This document shows positions 24,557 through 34,322 of a stretch of DNA of 64,000 nt, piece by piece; the first letter of the stretch is position 1; the number at the start of each line of letters is the position of its first letter. The DNA is from an uncultured Oscillospiraceae bacterium (GTDB lineage Bacteria > Bacillota > Clostridia > Oscillospirales > Oscillospiraceae): contig CAJUEC010000008.1 in NCBI GenBank assembly GCA_910585155.1, forward strand, positions 1-64,000, in the 5' to 3' direction. The position numbers were made by a program, and so were the translations under genes. Below the pieces are notes generated by a model. It ran no database searches, was not told where the DNA came from, and saw only the letters and a list, made by a program, of their open reading frames with translations.

Positions 24557-25468
24557 TTATGATTCGCTGAAAAACAGGGCCGCGCCGCCGTAGATGCCGG
24601 CGTTGTTGCCCAGCTGGGCCAGAGCGAAGCGCACGTTGGCGCAGGGGCCAAAGGAGGCCGCCTTGAAGGCCGCCTCCACCGGGGCCAGCAGGGCGCTGCC
24701 CGCAGCGGACACGCCGCCGCCCAGCAGGATGACCTCCGGGTTGGCAATGCAGCTGATGGTGACCGCGGCGTAGCCCAGGGCCTCCGCCGCCTCCTTGATC
24801 ACGGCCAGGGCGTTTTCATCGCCGGCAGCCGCGGCGTCGTACACGTCCTTGGCGGTGACCTTCTCCATCTCCTTGAAGGGGGAGAAGGCCTTGGCGGCCC
24901 GGATGATGCCAGTGGCGGAGGAGGTGACCTCCAGGCAGCCCTTCCGGCCGCAGGCGCACTGCCAGTCGGAGTGGTAGGGGACCGTCATGTGGCCCACCTC
25001 GCCGCCGCCGCCGGTGGCGCCGGCGATGATGCGGCCGTCACAGATGATCCCGCCGCCCACGCCGGTGCCGATGGTGAGCAGCACCAGGTTGCGGCAGCCC
25101 ATGCCCGCGCCCTGCCAGCACTCGCCCAGGGCGGCCAGGTTGGCGTCGTTGGCCACCCGGACGGGCACATTGGCCCGGCGGGAGAGCTCCTGGGCCACGT
25201 TGATGTTTTCCCAGCCCAGGTTGACGCAGACGGGGACCAGGGACTGGTCCACCACCGGGCCGGGAACGCCCACCCCGGCGCCCACGCAGAAGCAGTCGGA
25301 CAGGGACTCCATCACATGGCGCATGTGGCTGGCGATGTCATCGAAGGTGGCGTCCACATCCCGGAAGGTGGGAAACTCCCGCTTATCCAGCAGATCCCCC
25401 TCCTGGCTCACCAACCCCAGCTTGACGGTGGTGCCGCCGATATCTACGCCAAAGCAAACCTGTTTCAT
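24557..25468 (-). CDS. glk: ROK-family glucokinase
   Basis: 303 residues. ATP-binding GVDIGGTTVKLGL at residues 8-20, the ROK zinc-site signature CACGRKGCLEV near 178 and the GTGVGGGIICDG phosphate loop near 135. It phosphorylates free glucose, which glycogen debranching and sugar hydrolysis release. It lies 45 bases after glgP in the same operon. The cysteine pattern C-x-C-G-x2-G-C-x-E is complete, favouring an active kinase over a ROK repressor; there is no DNA-binding domain. Confidence 0.93.
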   Translation of the reverse strand: MKQVCFGVDIGGTTVKLGLVSQEGDLLDKREFPTFRDVDATFDDIASHMRHVMESLSDCFCVGAGVGVPGPVVDQSLVPVCVNLGWENINVAQELSRRANVPVRVANDANLAALGECWQGAGMGCRNLVLLTIGTGVGGGIICDGRIIAGATGGGGEVGHMTVPYHSDWQCACGRKGCLEVTSSATGIIRAAKAFSPFKEMEKVTAKDVYDAAAAGDENALAVIKEAAEALGYAAVTISCIANPEVILLGGGVSAAGSALLAPVEAAFKAASFGPCANVRFALAQLGNNAGIYGGAALFFSES

Positions 25469-25513
25469 GCGCGAAACCTCCTCTTTCTCATTTGATCCGC
25501 CGGGTTCCGGCGG

Positions 25514-27910
25514 TTATTTGGTGTGCCAGATATATTGGGCGTATTCGGTTACGGCCCGGTCGGCGGAGAAGAAGCCGGCCTTGGCGATGTTCACCAGGGA
25601 CATCCGGGTGAAGCGGGCCTTGTCTGCGTAAATGGCGGACACGTCCCGCTGGGCCCGGACATAGTCGTGGAAGTCGGCCAGGTTCATGAAGGGGTCGGCG
25701 GGGCCCTTGTGGTTGGTGGTGAGCGCGCGGACAATGTCGTCAAAGTGCATCCCGTTGATGCCGCCCATGAGCAAATCCATGACCGCCTTCAGCTCCGGGT
25801 CGCTGCGCACATAGTCCAGGGGGTTGTAGCCCCGCTGCCACAGCTCGTTCACCTCGTTGGTCTTCAGGCCGAAGAGGATGATGTTGTCGTCCCCCACCTG
25901 CTCGTGGATCTCCACATTGGCGCCGTCCAGCGTGCCCAGGGTCACCGCGCCGTTGATCATCAGCTTCATGTTGCCGGTGCCGCTGGCCTCCTTGCCGGCG
26001 ATGGAGATCTGCTCCGAGATCTCGGCGGCGGGAATGATGACCTCGGCCCGGGAGACATTGTAGTCCTCCATGAACACCACCTTCAGCTTATCCCGGGTAT
26101 CGGGGTCGGAGTTGGTGAGCTTGGACACGGACACGATGAGCTGGATGATCTGCTTGGCCATGATATAGCCGGCGGACGCCTTGGCGGCAAAGACGAAGGT
26201 GCGGGGCTGGAGGGGGGCGTGGGGGTTGGCCTTGATCTCCAGGTACATGTGCAGGATCTGGAGCACGTTGAGCAGCTGCCGCTTGTACTCATGCAGGCGC
26301 TTGATCTGCACGTCGAAGAGGGAGCTGGGGTCCACCAGGACGCCGTCCCGCTTGAGGATCAGGTTGGCCAGGCGCTTTTTGTTGTTCAGCTTGATCTCCT
26401 GGAGGCGGTGGAGGACGGAGGCGTCATCCTTGTATTTCAGCAGCTTTTCCAGCTGGGTGGAGTCGGTGACGAAGCCGTCCCCGATGAGCTCCTTCAGCAG
26501 GGCGGTGAGCTCCGGGTTGGACTGGCACAGCCAGCGGCGGTAGGCGATGCCGTTGGTCACATTGCAGAAGCTGCCGGGTTTCATCTGGTAGTAGTCCCGG
26601 AAAATGCTGTCCTTCAAAATCTCCGTGTGGAGTTTGGACACGCCGTTCACCATGTGGCAGGCGGACAGGCACAGGTTGGCCATGCGGATCTCGTTTCCGC
26701 TGATGACGGCCATATACTCGATCTTGCCCACGTCGTTGCCGTAGTATCCCCGCAGGTCCACCCGCAGGCGGCGGTCGATCTCCTGGACGATCTGGTACAC
26801 CCGGGGGAGCAGCTGCTGGAACAGGGTCACGTCCCATCGCTCCAGCGCCTCGCTCATCACGGTGTGGTTGGTGTAGGACAGGGTGCGGCAGGTGATGTCC
26901 CAGGCCCGGTCCCAGCTGTAGCCGTATTCGTCCACCAGCAGGCGCATCAGCTCGGGCACGCACAGGGCGGGGTGGGTGTCGTTGATGTGAATGGAAACCT
27001 TGTCGGGCAGATTGTCCAGATTCTTATTGCTGCGCAGGTGCTTTTTCAGGATGGTCTGCACCGAGGCGGACACCAGCAGGTACTGCTGGCGCAGGCGCAG
27101 GCGCTTGCCCTCGATGTGGTCGTCGGCGGGATAGAGCACCTTGGAGATGACCTCGGCCATGGTGTCCCCCTCCAGGGCCTTGGTGTAGTCCCCCCGGGAG
27201 AAGGCGGACATGTCGAAGCTGGCGGGGGACTTGGCGGACCAGAGCACCAGGGGATTGACCGCGTTTGTGCTGTAGCCGGAGATATACATCTCGTTGGGAA
27301 CGGCCATAACGGACTGGAAATTCAGGTGCTTGACCCGGTACTTGCCGCCGTCCTCCCAGCCGTGGACGTTGCCGCCGAAGCGGACCTCCACCGCCTCGCT
27401 CTCGTGGGGGATCAGCCACACGTCGCCCATGTTCAGCCAGTCGTCAGGGAACTCCACCTGCCAGCCGTCCATGATTTTCTGCTTGAAGATGCCGAACTCA
27501 TAGCGGATGGAGTAGCCGGTCATGGGCATGGACAGGCTGGTGGCGGAGTCCATGTAGCAGGAGGCCAGACGGCCCAGGCCGCCGTTGCCCAGACCGGCGT
27601 CGGGCTCCATCTCATACAGGCTGTGGATATCCACGCCGCACTTGTCCAGCGCCTTGGTAAAGACGTCCTCCAGCCCCAGGTTATACAGATTATTCCGCAG
27701 GGAGGTGCCCACCAGAAACTCCATGGACATATAGTAGACCTGCTTGCCCTTGTTCTTCTGGTAGAACTCAGCGCTCCTGGTGGCCAGCATGTTGTTGACC
27801 ACGTAGCACAGGGCCCGGTACACCTGCTGGGGAGAGGCGTTGTCCATGGTGCATCCGTAGCGCACCAGCAGCGTTTCGTTGAGTTGGCTGATTATCTGTT
27901 TCTGATCCAT
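25514..27910 (-). CDS. glgP: Glycogen/maltodextrin phosphorylase
   Basis: 798 residues. Releases glucose-1-phosphate from alpha-1,4-glucan ends using pyridoxal phosphate. The PLP lysine lies in EASGTGNMKLMINGAVTLGT; other family segments are GNGGLGRLASCYMDS, NDTHPALCVPELMR and RLHEYKRQLLN. ATG 27910 (MDQKQIISQ) is chosen over an upstream in-frame start at 28021 because AAGGAG precedes it and family members start here; the upstream extension has no family character. A perfect hairpin lies between it and glgA. Confidence 0.95.
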   Translation of the reverse strand: MDQKQIISQLNETLLVRYGCTMDNASPQQVYRALCYVVNNMLATRSAEFYQKNKGKQVYYMSMEFLVGTSLRNNLYNLGLEDVFTKALDKCGVDIHSLYEMEPDAGLGNGGLGRLASCYMDSATSLSMPMTGYSIRYEFGIFKQKIMDGWQVEFPDDWLNMGDVWLIPHESEAVEVRFGGNVHGWEDGGKYRVKHLNFQSVMAVPNEMYISGYSTNAVNPLVLWSAKSPASFDMSAFSRGDYTKALEGDTMAEVISKVLYPADDHIEGKRLRLRQQYLLVSASVQTILKKHLRSNKNLDNLPDKVSIHINDTHPALCVPELMRLLVDEYGYSWDRAWDITCRTLSYTNHTVMSEALERWDVTLFQQLLPRVYQIVQEIDRRLRVDLRGYYGNDVGKIEYMAVISGNEIRMANLCLSACHMVNGVSKLHTEILKDSIFRDYYQMKPGSFCNVTNGIAYRRWLCQSNPELTALLKELIGDGFVTDSTQLEKLLKYKDDASVLHRLQEIKLNNKKRLANLILKRDGVLVDPSSLFDVQIKRLHEYKRQLLNVLQILHMYLEIKANPHAPLQPRTFVFAAKASAGYIMAKQIIQLIVSVSKLTNSDPDTRDKLKVVFMEDYNVSRAEVIIPAAEISEQISIAGKEASGTGNMKLMINGAVTLGTLDGANVEIHEQVGDDNIILFGLKTNEVNELWQRGYNPLDYVRSDPELKAVMDLLMGGINGMHFDDIVRALTTNHKGPADPFMNLADFHDYVRAQRDVSAIYADKARFTRMSLVNIAKAGFFSADRAVTEYAQYIWHTK

Positions 27911-27965
27911 ATGACAAACTAACTCCTTCTTGACCGGCGGAGCCGGGGAATAAATGGGAAAACAG

Positions 27966-27996
27966 TAATCACAGCCCGCGCCGCGGGCTGTGATTA
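27966..27996 (-). terminator. Perfect hairpin between glgA and glgP
   Basis: A 15-bp perfect inverted repeat with one central base (TAATCACAGCCCGCG and its inverse). On minus it is followed by CTGTTTTCCC, so it may partly terminate or attenuate transcription from glgA into glgP. It also could protect an mRNA end after processing. Confidence 0.6.
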
Positions 27997-28125
27997 CACA
28001 GAGCGCGATGAGACGCGCCAATATTATACCATAAGAGCCGGCCCTTGTGCACTACAAATTTTATTTTTTTCCTCTCCCAACAAAAAGAGGAGGAAAACGA
28101 CGCAAAACCCGATAAAGCCGCCGGT

Positions 28126-29559
28126 TCAGTCCGTCATGGAGCGGTAGATGTCCCAGTACTCCTGAACAGAGCGCTTCCAGGAGCTGTCATAGGCCATCAC
28201 GCTCTTCTGAAGCTGGGTCCAGTGCTCCTTGTCGTGGAACAGGCCCTCGCCCCGGCGCACGGCGTCCAGCATGTCGTGGGCGTTGTAGCTCTTGAAGGTA
28301 AAGCCGTTGCCCTCGCCGGTCTCGATGTTGTAGGCGGGGACGGTGTCGAACAGGCCGCCGGTCTCCCGGACGATGGGGATGGTGCCGTAGCGCATGGCGA
28401 TGAGCTGGGTCAGGCCGCAGGGCTCCTGCTTGGAGGGCATGAGCACCAGGTCCGCTCCGGCGTACGCCTGATGGGCCAGGGTGTTGTCAAACACGATGTT
28501 GGCGGACATTTTGGCGGGGAAGTTGGCGGCGTAGGCCCGGAACATGTTTTCATACTGCCGCTCGCCGGTGCCGATGATGACCAGCTGGAGATCGTCCCAC
28601 ATCAGGTCGTCCATGACGGCCTGGACCAGGTCCACCCCCTTGTGGCCCACCAGGCGGGTGATCATGATGACCATGGGGACCTCCTCCCGGACGGCCAGAC
28701 CCAGCCGCTGCTGGAGAAACTTCTTGTTCTCCGCCTTCTTCTCCAGGGTGGCGGCGTCAAAGTTGGCGTAGAGCAGGGGGTCAGAGGCGGGGTTGAACAC
28801 CTCGGCGTCGATGCCGTTGACCACGCCGCTGAGCTTGTAGGCGTGCTGGCGCAGCACGTCGTGGAGGCCGTGGGCGTAATAGGGGTCCTGAATCTCAAAG
28901 GCATAGGTGCGGGACACGGTGCTCACCCGGTCGCTGGTGTGGATGGCGGCCTTCATCAGGTTGGTGCAGGTGTCGAAGTGCATGGTGGGCTTCCAGTCCT
29001 CCGGCAGGCCCAGCACCTCGTCCACAAAGGCGTCGGGGAAGCGGCCCTGATACTCCATGTTGTGGATGGTGAACAGGGTGCGGATGGGCTGGTAGTTCTC
29101 CAGCCCCATGTAGAAGGCGCGGAGGAACACCGGCACCAGGGCGGTCTGCCAGTCGTTGGCGTGGATCACGTCGGGGTACCAGTCCAGATGCTGAAGGGCC
29201 TCCAGAATGGCCTTGGAGTAGAAGGCGAAGCGCTCGCCGTCGTCATAGTGGCCGTAGCAGCCGTCGCGGTAGAAGTAGTACTCGTTGTCGATGAAGTAGT
29301 ACTGGAGCTTTTTCCGCTTGCTCACCGCCCGGAACAGGCCGCAGTACACGTTGCGCCAGGCCAGGGGGACGGTGAAGTTGGTGAGGTATTCAATCTCAAA
29401 CTCCGGGTTGTCCTTGATGGCCTTGTAGTAGGGCAGGAAGACGTACACCTCTGTGTTGGGGGACTCCGCCAGAGCCTTGGGCAGGGCGGCGGCCACGTCG
29501 CCCAGGCCGCCGGTTTTGATGAAAGGCGCGGCCTCGCTGGAAGCTAATAAAATTTTCAT
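28126..29559 (-). CDS. glgA: Glycogen synthase (ADP-glucose)
   Basis: GT5 enzyme adding glucose from ADP-glucose to the growing alpha-1,4-glucan. 477 residues. The N-terminal KTGGLGDVAAALPKAL (residues 15-30) is the ADP-glucose binding signature; the C-terminal half has PSKQEPCGLTQLIAMRYGT with the conserved Glu and RETGGLFDTV. ATG 29559 overlaps the glgD stop (ATGA). A longer open frame upstream is the shadow of glgD. Confidence 0.95.
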   Translation of the reverse strand: MKILLASSEAAPFIKTGGLGDVAAALPKALAESPNTEVYVFLPYYKAIKDNPEFEIEYLTNFTVPLAWRNVYCGLFRAVSKRKKLQYYFIDNEYYFYRDGCYGHYDDGERFAFYSKAILEALQHLDWYPDVIHANDWQTALVPVFLRAFYMGLENYQPIRTLFTIHNMEYQGRFPDAFVDEVLGLPEDWKPTMHFDTCTNLMKAAIHTSDRVSTVSRTYAFEIQDPYYAHGLHDVLRQHAYKLSGVVNGIDAEVFNPASDPLLYANFDAATLEKKAENKKFLQQRLGLAVREEVPMVIMITRLVGHKGVDLVQAVMDDLMWDDLQLVIIGTGERQYENMFRAYAANFPAKMSANIVFDNTLAHQAYAGADLVLMPSKQEPCGLTQLIAMRYGTIPIVRETGGLFDTVPAYNIETGEGNGFTFKSYNAHDMLDAVRRGEGLFHDKEHWTQLQKSVMAYDSSWKRSVQEYWDIYRSMTD

Positions 29560-30680
29560 ACCGTTACTCCTTTGCGAATGACGACGGGATTGGTATCCAG
29601 GCCCTTGAGCTGGGAGCCGTCGCTGATGGTGACCCACTTGTCCACGATCACGTTCTCCAGGCAGGCGCCCTCGCCCACCACGCTGCCCTGCATGATGACG
29701 CAGTTTTTCACAACGGCGCCCTTGCCGATCTTCACGCTGCGGGACAGCACGCTGTTTTCCACCCGGCCGTCCACAAAGCAGCCGTCGGCGATGACGCAGC
29801 GCTCCACCTGGCACTCCAGGCCGTAGTAGGCGGGGACCTCGTCGGTGACGCGGGTGTGGATGGGCCGGTCGCCCCGGAACAGGGCGGCGGACACGTCGTC
29901 ATCCAGGATGGCCAGACTGCTCTGGAAGTATTCGTTCACGTCCCGGACCCGCAGCACCTTGGTGTTCACCTCGTAGAGGTTGAGGGACAGGCGGCCCCGG
30001 TTGAACTCATGCTGAATGAAGTCCCGCAGGAAGTCGTAGACCCCCCGGGAGGTGTAATCCCGGATGACGTTGATGAGGAACTCCCGGGAGATGATCATGT
30101 GGCCCATGCTGGCATAGTCGCCGGGCTTGGCGGGGCAGTTCAGGGCGTAGGCGGTGACCCGGTGGCCGGCGTCCGCCTTCATCACGGAGGCAAAATTGAT
30201 CTGGGAATCCTCCGCCTCCTTGGTGCCCAGCATGGTGATGTCGCAGCCGCTGGCGATGTGGTCCTCCAGGGCGGCGCGGTAGTCGATGTTGCACAGCACG
30301 TAGGCGTCCGCCAGCAGGACGTAGGGGGTGGTGGAGATGGTCTCCAGGTAGTCCAGGGCGTTGCGCAGCTCGTCCAGCTTGCCCCGGCTCCCGCTGGTGT
30401 TGCCGTCCTGGGTGGCGAAGGGGGGCAGGAGCTGGAGGCCGCCGATCTTGCGGTTCAGGTCCCACTCCTGGCTGTTGCTCAGGTGGTCCATCAGGGAGTG
30501 GTAGTGCTGCTTGACCAGCACGCCCACGTTGAGAATGCCGGAGTTGACCATGTTGGACAGCGCGAAGTCCACCAGGCGGTAGCGCCCGCCGAAGGGGATG
30601 GCGGCCATGTTCCGGTCCTGGGTGAAGGAGTTCAGCGCGTCGGAGTACATCTCAGAGAAAATAATACCAGTCATTTTCAT
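29556..30680 (-). CDS. glgD: Glucose-1-phosphate adenylyltransferase subunit GlgD
   Basis: 374 residues, paralogue of GlgC with an N-terminal nucleotidyltransferase-like domain (IPFGGRYRLVDFALSNMVNSGI) and a C-terminal left-handed beta-helix (SVKIGKGAVVKNCVIMQGS). The GGxGxRL nucleotide loop present in GlgC is replaced (IFSEMYSDALNSFTQDRN), so this subunit is probably non-catalytic and regulatory, as known for GlgD in Bacillus-type GlgCD complexes. It lies 13 bases after glgC. Confidence 0.93.
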   Translation of the reverse strand: MKMTGIIFSEMYSDALNSFTQDRNMAAIPFGGRYRLVDFALSNMVNSGILNVGVLVKQHYHSLMDHLSNSQEWDLNRKIGGLQLLPPFATQDGNTSGSRGKLDELRNALDYLETISTTPYVLLADAYVLCNIDYRAALEDHIASGCDITMLGTKEAEDSQINFASVMKADAGHRVTAYALNCPAKPGDYASMGHMIISREFLINVIRDYTSRGVYDFLRDFIQHEFNRGRLSLNLYEVNTKVLRVRDVNEYFQSSLAILDDDVSAALFRGDRPIHTRVTDEVPAYYGLECQVERCVIADGCFVDGRVENSVLSRSVKIGKGAVVKNCVIMQGSVVGEGACLENVIVDKWVTISDGSQLKGLDTNPVVIRKGVTV

Positions 30681-30693
30681 GGTGGACACCCCC

Positions 30694-31884
30694 TTAAACA
30701 ATGTCCTTGGGCTTGATGACGGAGCCGGCGGCGACGGTCCTCTGGTGGCCCACCACGGCAATGCCCCAGTCTCCGTCCAGGTAGTTCTCTGGGCGCTCGC
30801 CGATCTTGGCGCCCTCCTCCACCACGCACTGCTCGCCCACGATGCAGTAGCTCACGTTGGCGCCCTTACGGATAATGGTGTTGGGCATGATCACCGCCCC
30901 GGTGACCACGGCCCCCTCCTCGATCTCACAGCCCGTATACAGCACCGAGTGCTCCACGCTGCCCCGGATGGTGCAGCCCTCGGCCACGAAGGAGTTGGTC
31001 ACCTTGGCGCCGCTGCCCATGCGGGTGGCGGGAGCGGAGTAATTCCGGGCGTAGATGCGGAAGCTGGGGTCCCGCATGTTGATGGGGTCCTTGGGGTCCA
31101 GCAGGTCCATGTTGGCGTCCCACAGGCTGTCCAGGGTGCCCACGTCCTTCCAGTAGCCCTCAAAGGAGTAGGCGTACATGGGCCGGCCGTCCTTCAGGAA
31201 GTTGGGGATGATGTTCTTGCCAAAGTCGTTTTCCGAGCTGGGGTCGGCCTCGTCGGCGATGAGGTACTCCCGCAGGACGGACCAGGTGAAGATGTAGATG
31301 CCCATGGAGGCCAGGTTGCTCTTGGGCTGCTTGGGCTTCTCCTCAAAGTCAGTGATGGCGCCGTTCTCGTCGGTGCTCATGATGCCCATGCGGGTGGCCT
31401 CCTCCATGCTCACCGGCATGACGGCGATGGTGCACTCGGCCCCCTTCTCCTTGTGGAACTGGAGCATCTTGTTGTAGTTCATCTTGTAGATGTGGTCGCC
31501 GCCCAGAACGGCCACGTACTCGGGGTTATAGCGGTCCACAAAGGCGATGTTCTGGTAGATGGCGTTGGCGGTGCCCTTGTACCAGGACTCGGTCTTGGAC
31601 TGGGTGTAGGGGGGCAGCACGTGGGCCCCGCCCCAGTTGCGGTTCAGGTCCCAGGGCTGGCCGTTGCCGATGTAGTCGTTCAGCTCCAGGGGCTGGTACT
31701 GGGTAAGTACGCCCACGGTGTCGATGCCGGAATTGACACAGTTGGACAGCGGAAAATCAATGATGCGGTATTTGCCGCCGAAGGGAACCGCCGGCTTGGC
31801 GGTGTCCTGCGTCAGGACATACAGACGGCTGCCCTGGCCGCCGGCCAGAAGCATGGCAATGCACTCTTTTTTACGCTGGAACAA
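30694..31884 (-). CDS. glgC: Glucose-1-phosphate adenylyltransferase, catalytic subunit
   Basis: Makes ADP-glucose, the committed step of glycogen synthesis. 396 residues with [16 protein letters not shown] (nucleotide loop), [28 protein letters not shown] and a C-terminal beta-helix. I chose TTG 31884 because GAGGGGGAG lies six bases before it; TTG 31905 is in frame but has no ribosome site. It follows glgB by about 20 bases and pairs with glgD. Confidence 0.94.
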   Translation of the reverse strand: MFQRKKECIAMLLAGGQGSRLYVLTQDTAKPAVPFGGKYRIIDFPLSNCVNSGIDTVGVLTQYQPLELNDYIGNGQPWDLNRNWGGAHVLPPYTQSKTESWYKGTANAIYQNIAFVDRYNPEYVAVLGGDHIYKMNYNKMLQFHKEKGAECTIAVMPVSMEEATRMGIMSTDENGAITDFEEKPKQPKSNLASMGIYIFTWSVLREYLIADEADPSSENDFGKNIIPNFLKDGRPMYAYSFEGYWKDVGTLDSLWDANMDLLDPKDPINMRDPSFRIYARNYSAPATRMGSGAKVTNSFVAEGCTIRGSVEHSVLYTGCEIEEGAVVTGAVIMPNTIIRKGANVSYCIVGEQCVVEEGAKIGERPENYLDGDWGIAVVGHQRTVAAGSVIKPKDIV

Positions 31885-31906
31885 GTTAAACTCCCCCTCA
31901 AACAAA

Positions 31907-34051
31907 TTAATTTTCAGTTTTCTTGGCGCGGGGCTTGCGGGTTTTGGGCTTCTCCTCCTGGGCGGCGTCCTTTTTGGCCCGGGACTTGCGGACGGCCTTG
32001 GGCTCGGCGGCCTGGGCGGCGCGGGGCTTGCGCTTGGGGGCCTCGGCCGGCTGCTCCTCGGCGGCCTTCACGGCCTGCGCCGGCTGCTTCGCCTTCGCGG
32101 CCTTGGGGGCCTTTTCCGCCTTGGCCTTGGGGGCGTCTCCGCCGGCGCTGTCCTTGGCGCCGCGGACCAGCTTGTGCTCATAGAACACGGCGGACAGCGG
32201 GGGCAGGGTGAGCTCCACGGAGTACTTGAGGCCGTGCATCTCCTGCTTAACCGCCTTGACGGGGGCGAGCGGGGTGCCGGTGCCGCCGTACTTGGCGTCG
32301 TCGCTGGAGAGCACGGGGACATAGGTGCCCGCCTTGGGCACGCCGATGCGGTAGCCTGTGCGGGTGACGGGGCAGAAATTGCAGACCACAATGACCTCCT
32401 GCCCCTTCTCGTCGATGCGGCGGAAGGAGATGACGCTCTGCTGGTAGTCATCGCAGGAGATCCACTGGAAGCCCTGCCAGTCGGTGTCGTTGCGCCACAG
32501 GGCGGGGTGGTCCAGGTAATAGTGGTTCAGATCCTTGACATACTGCTGCATCTGGTTGTGCTTGTCGTAGCCCAGCAGGAACCAATCCAGCTCCTTTTTC
32601 TCGTCCCATTCGATGAACTGGCCGAACTCGCCGCCCATGAACAGCAGCTTCTTGCCCGGGTGGGTCATCATATAGCCATAGAAGGCCCGCAGGCCCTGGA
32701 ACTTGTCCTCGTACTCGCCGGGCATCTTGTTGATGAGGGAGCACTTGCCGTGGACCACCTCGTCGTGGGACAGGGGGAGGACGAAGTTCTCCGAGAAGGC
32801 GTAGGTGAGGGAGAAGGTGAGGTTGTTGTGCCGGCCCTTGCGGAACAGGGGGTCGGTGGACATGTAATCCACCATGTCGTGCATCCAGCCCATGTTCCAC
32901 TTGAAGTTGAAGCCCAGCCCGCCGTCATACCCCGGCTTGGTGACCATGGGGAAGGCGGTGGACTCCTCGGCGGCCATGATGGCGGAGGGGTCGAAGGTGA
33001 GGGCGGCGGCGTTCATGTCCCGCAGGAACTGGACGGCCTCCAGGTTGATGTTGCCGCCGTCCTTGTTGGGCCGCCACTGGCCGCCCTGGCGGCCGTAGTC
33101 CAGGTAGAGCATGGAGGCCACCGCGTCCACCCGGATGCCGTCAATATGGAACTTGTCCAGCCAGTAGACCACGTTGGAGATGAGGAAGGAGCGCACCTCA
33201 TACCGGCCATAGTCAAAGATGCGGGTGCCCCAGTCGGGATGCTCCCGGCGCAGGGGGTCCTCCGACTCGTAGCAGAAGCCGCCGTCGAACTCGAACAGGC
33301 CGCTCTCATCCCGGGGGAAGTGGGCACCCACCCAGTCGATGATGACGCCGATGCCCTCGCTGTGGCACATGTCCACGAAGGTCATGAAGTCGTGGGGGGT
33401 GCCGTACCGGGAGGTGGGGGCGTAATACCCGGTGACCTGATAGCCCCAGGAGGGGTCGTAGGGGTACTCGCTGACGGGGAGCAGCTCGATATGGGTGTAG
33501 CCCATGTCCTTGATATAGGGGATGAGCTGCCGGGCGCAGTCCACGTAGGACAGGAAATTGCCGTCCTCATGCCGCCGCCAGGAGCCCAGGTGGAGCTCAT
33601 AGATATTCATGGGGCTCTTGAGCACGTCCCGGCGGCCCCGGGCGCGGCGGTAGGCCCCGTCGGTCCACTGGAAGCCGTCCAGGTCGAACACCTTGCTGGC
33701 GTTCTCCGGGCGGGTGCAGGCGTGGGTGGCGTAGGGGTCGGCCTTGAACACGAAGGTGCCGTCCGGCTTCTCGATGTAGTATTTATAGTCGTCAAAGGTC
33801 TGAACGCCGGGGATGAACCGCTCCCAGATCGCCGGGGAGATGCGCTCCATAACCGGGGCCGCCTTGTCCCAGTCGTTGAAGCGGCCCAGGACCCGCACGC
33901 TTTTGGCGTGGGGGGCCCAGACGCGGAATACATAGCCCTCCTGGCCGTCCACCGTCTGCCGGTGACAGCCCATGAACTGGTAGGCGTCGGTGCTCGTCCC
34001 GGCGCTGAACCGGGAGATGGCGTCGCTGAGCTGGTCTGATTTATTCATCAT
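31907..34051 (-). CDS. glgB: 1,4-alpha-glucan branching enzyme with Lys/Ala-rich tail
   Basis: 714 residues. N-terminal CBM48 ([18 protein letters not shown]), GH13 barrel with [26 protein letters not shown] (nucleophile Asp), AAEESTAFP (acid/base Glu) and [13 protein letters not shown], then a C-terminal all-beta domain ending near residue 640. It introduces alpha-1,6 branches. Beyond the catalytic protein, about 70 residues form a low-complexity tail of Lys, Ala, Pro, Glu and Arg repeats (KPRAKK type), unusual for GlgB. First gene of the operon, with a strong promoter upstream. Confidence 0.95.
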   Translation of the reverse strand: MMNKSDQLSDAISRFSAGTSTDAYQFMGCHRQTVDGQEGYVFRVWAPHAKSVRVLGRFNDWDKAAPVMERISPAIWERFIPGVQTFDDYKYYIEKPDGTFVFKADPYATHACTRPENASKVFDLDGFQWTDGAYRRARGRRDVLKSPMNIYELHLGSWRRHEDGNFLSYVDCARQLIPYIKDMGYTHIELLPVSEYPYDPSWGYQVTGYYAPTSRYGTPHDFMTFVDMCHSEGIGVIIDWVGAHFPRDESGLFEFDGGFCYESEDPLRREHPDWGTRIFDYGRYEVRSFLISNVVYWLDKFHIDGIRVDAVASMLYLDYGRQGGQWRPNKDGGNINLEAVQFLRDMNAAALTFDPSAIMAAEESTAFPMVTKPGYDGGLGFNFKWNMGWMHDMVDYMSTDPLFRKGRHNNLTFSLTYAFSENFVLPLSHDEVVHGKCSLINKMPGEYEDKFQGLRAFYGYMMTHPGKKLLFMGGEFGQFIEWDEKKELDWFLLGYDKHNQMQQYVKDLNHYYLDHPALWRNDTDWQGFQWISCDDYQQSVISFRRIDEKGQEVIVVCNFCPVTRTGYRIGVPKAGTYVPVLSSDDAKYGGTGTPLAPVKAVKQEMHGLKYSVELTLPPLSAVFYEHKLVRGAKDSAGGDAPKAKAEKAPKAAKAKQPAQAVKAAEEQPAEAPKRKPRAAQAAEPKAVRKSRAKKDAAQEEKPKTRKPRAKKTEN

Positions 34052-34137
34052 AGGTGCCCTCCAAAACTTCCGCCGGGGTCGGCGGAAAATGCTGTGGTCC
34101 GAACGGAAACGCCACAGATGCGCTTGTTATAGGATAT

Positions 34138-34166
34138 ATTATACCGTGCTGGACATGCAAAGTCAA
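34138..34166 (-). promoter_or_regulatory. Promoter of the glycogen operon
   Basis: On minus: TTGACT (plus 34161-34166), 17-base spacer, TATAAT (plus 34138-34143), giving a leader of about 80 bases before glgB. No CRE-like site was recognised nearby. The rest of the 34.05-34.32 kb gap is A-rich on plus and has no gene. Confidence 0.88.
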
Positions 34167-34322
34167 GGTGCACAAAAAAGAAAAGAAAAAAGAGGGGCTT
34201 TATGTCGCATTCCTAGAAAAACAAGAAAAAACTTTGAAAAAATGGCGAAAAAAACCGAAGCCTCTCCTATTTTCCCAAAGGGGCCTGGCGGCGGCCCGGC
34301 CTGGGGCGGAGCCTTCCGGCGC

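Noticed and set aside
27911..28021. Longer N-terminus for glycogen phosphorylase from 28021
   Set aside because: The extra residues have no family character, cross a perfect hairpin, and lack a ribosome site, whereas ATG 27910 has AAGGAG.
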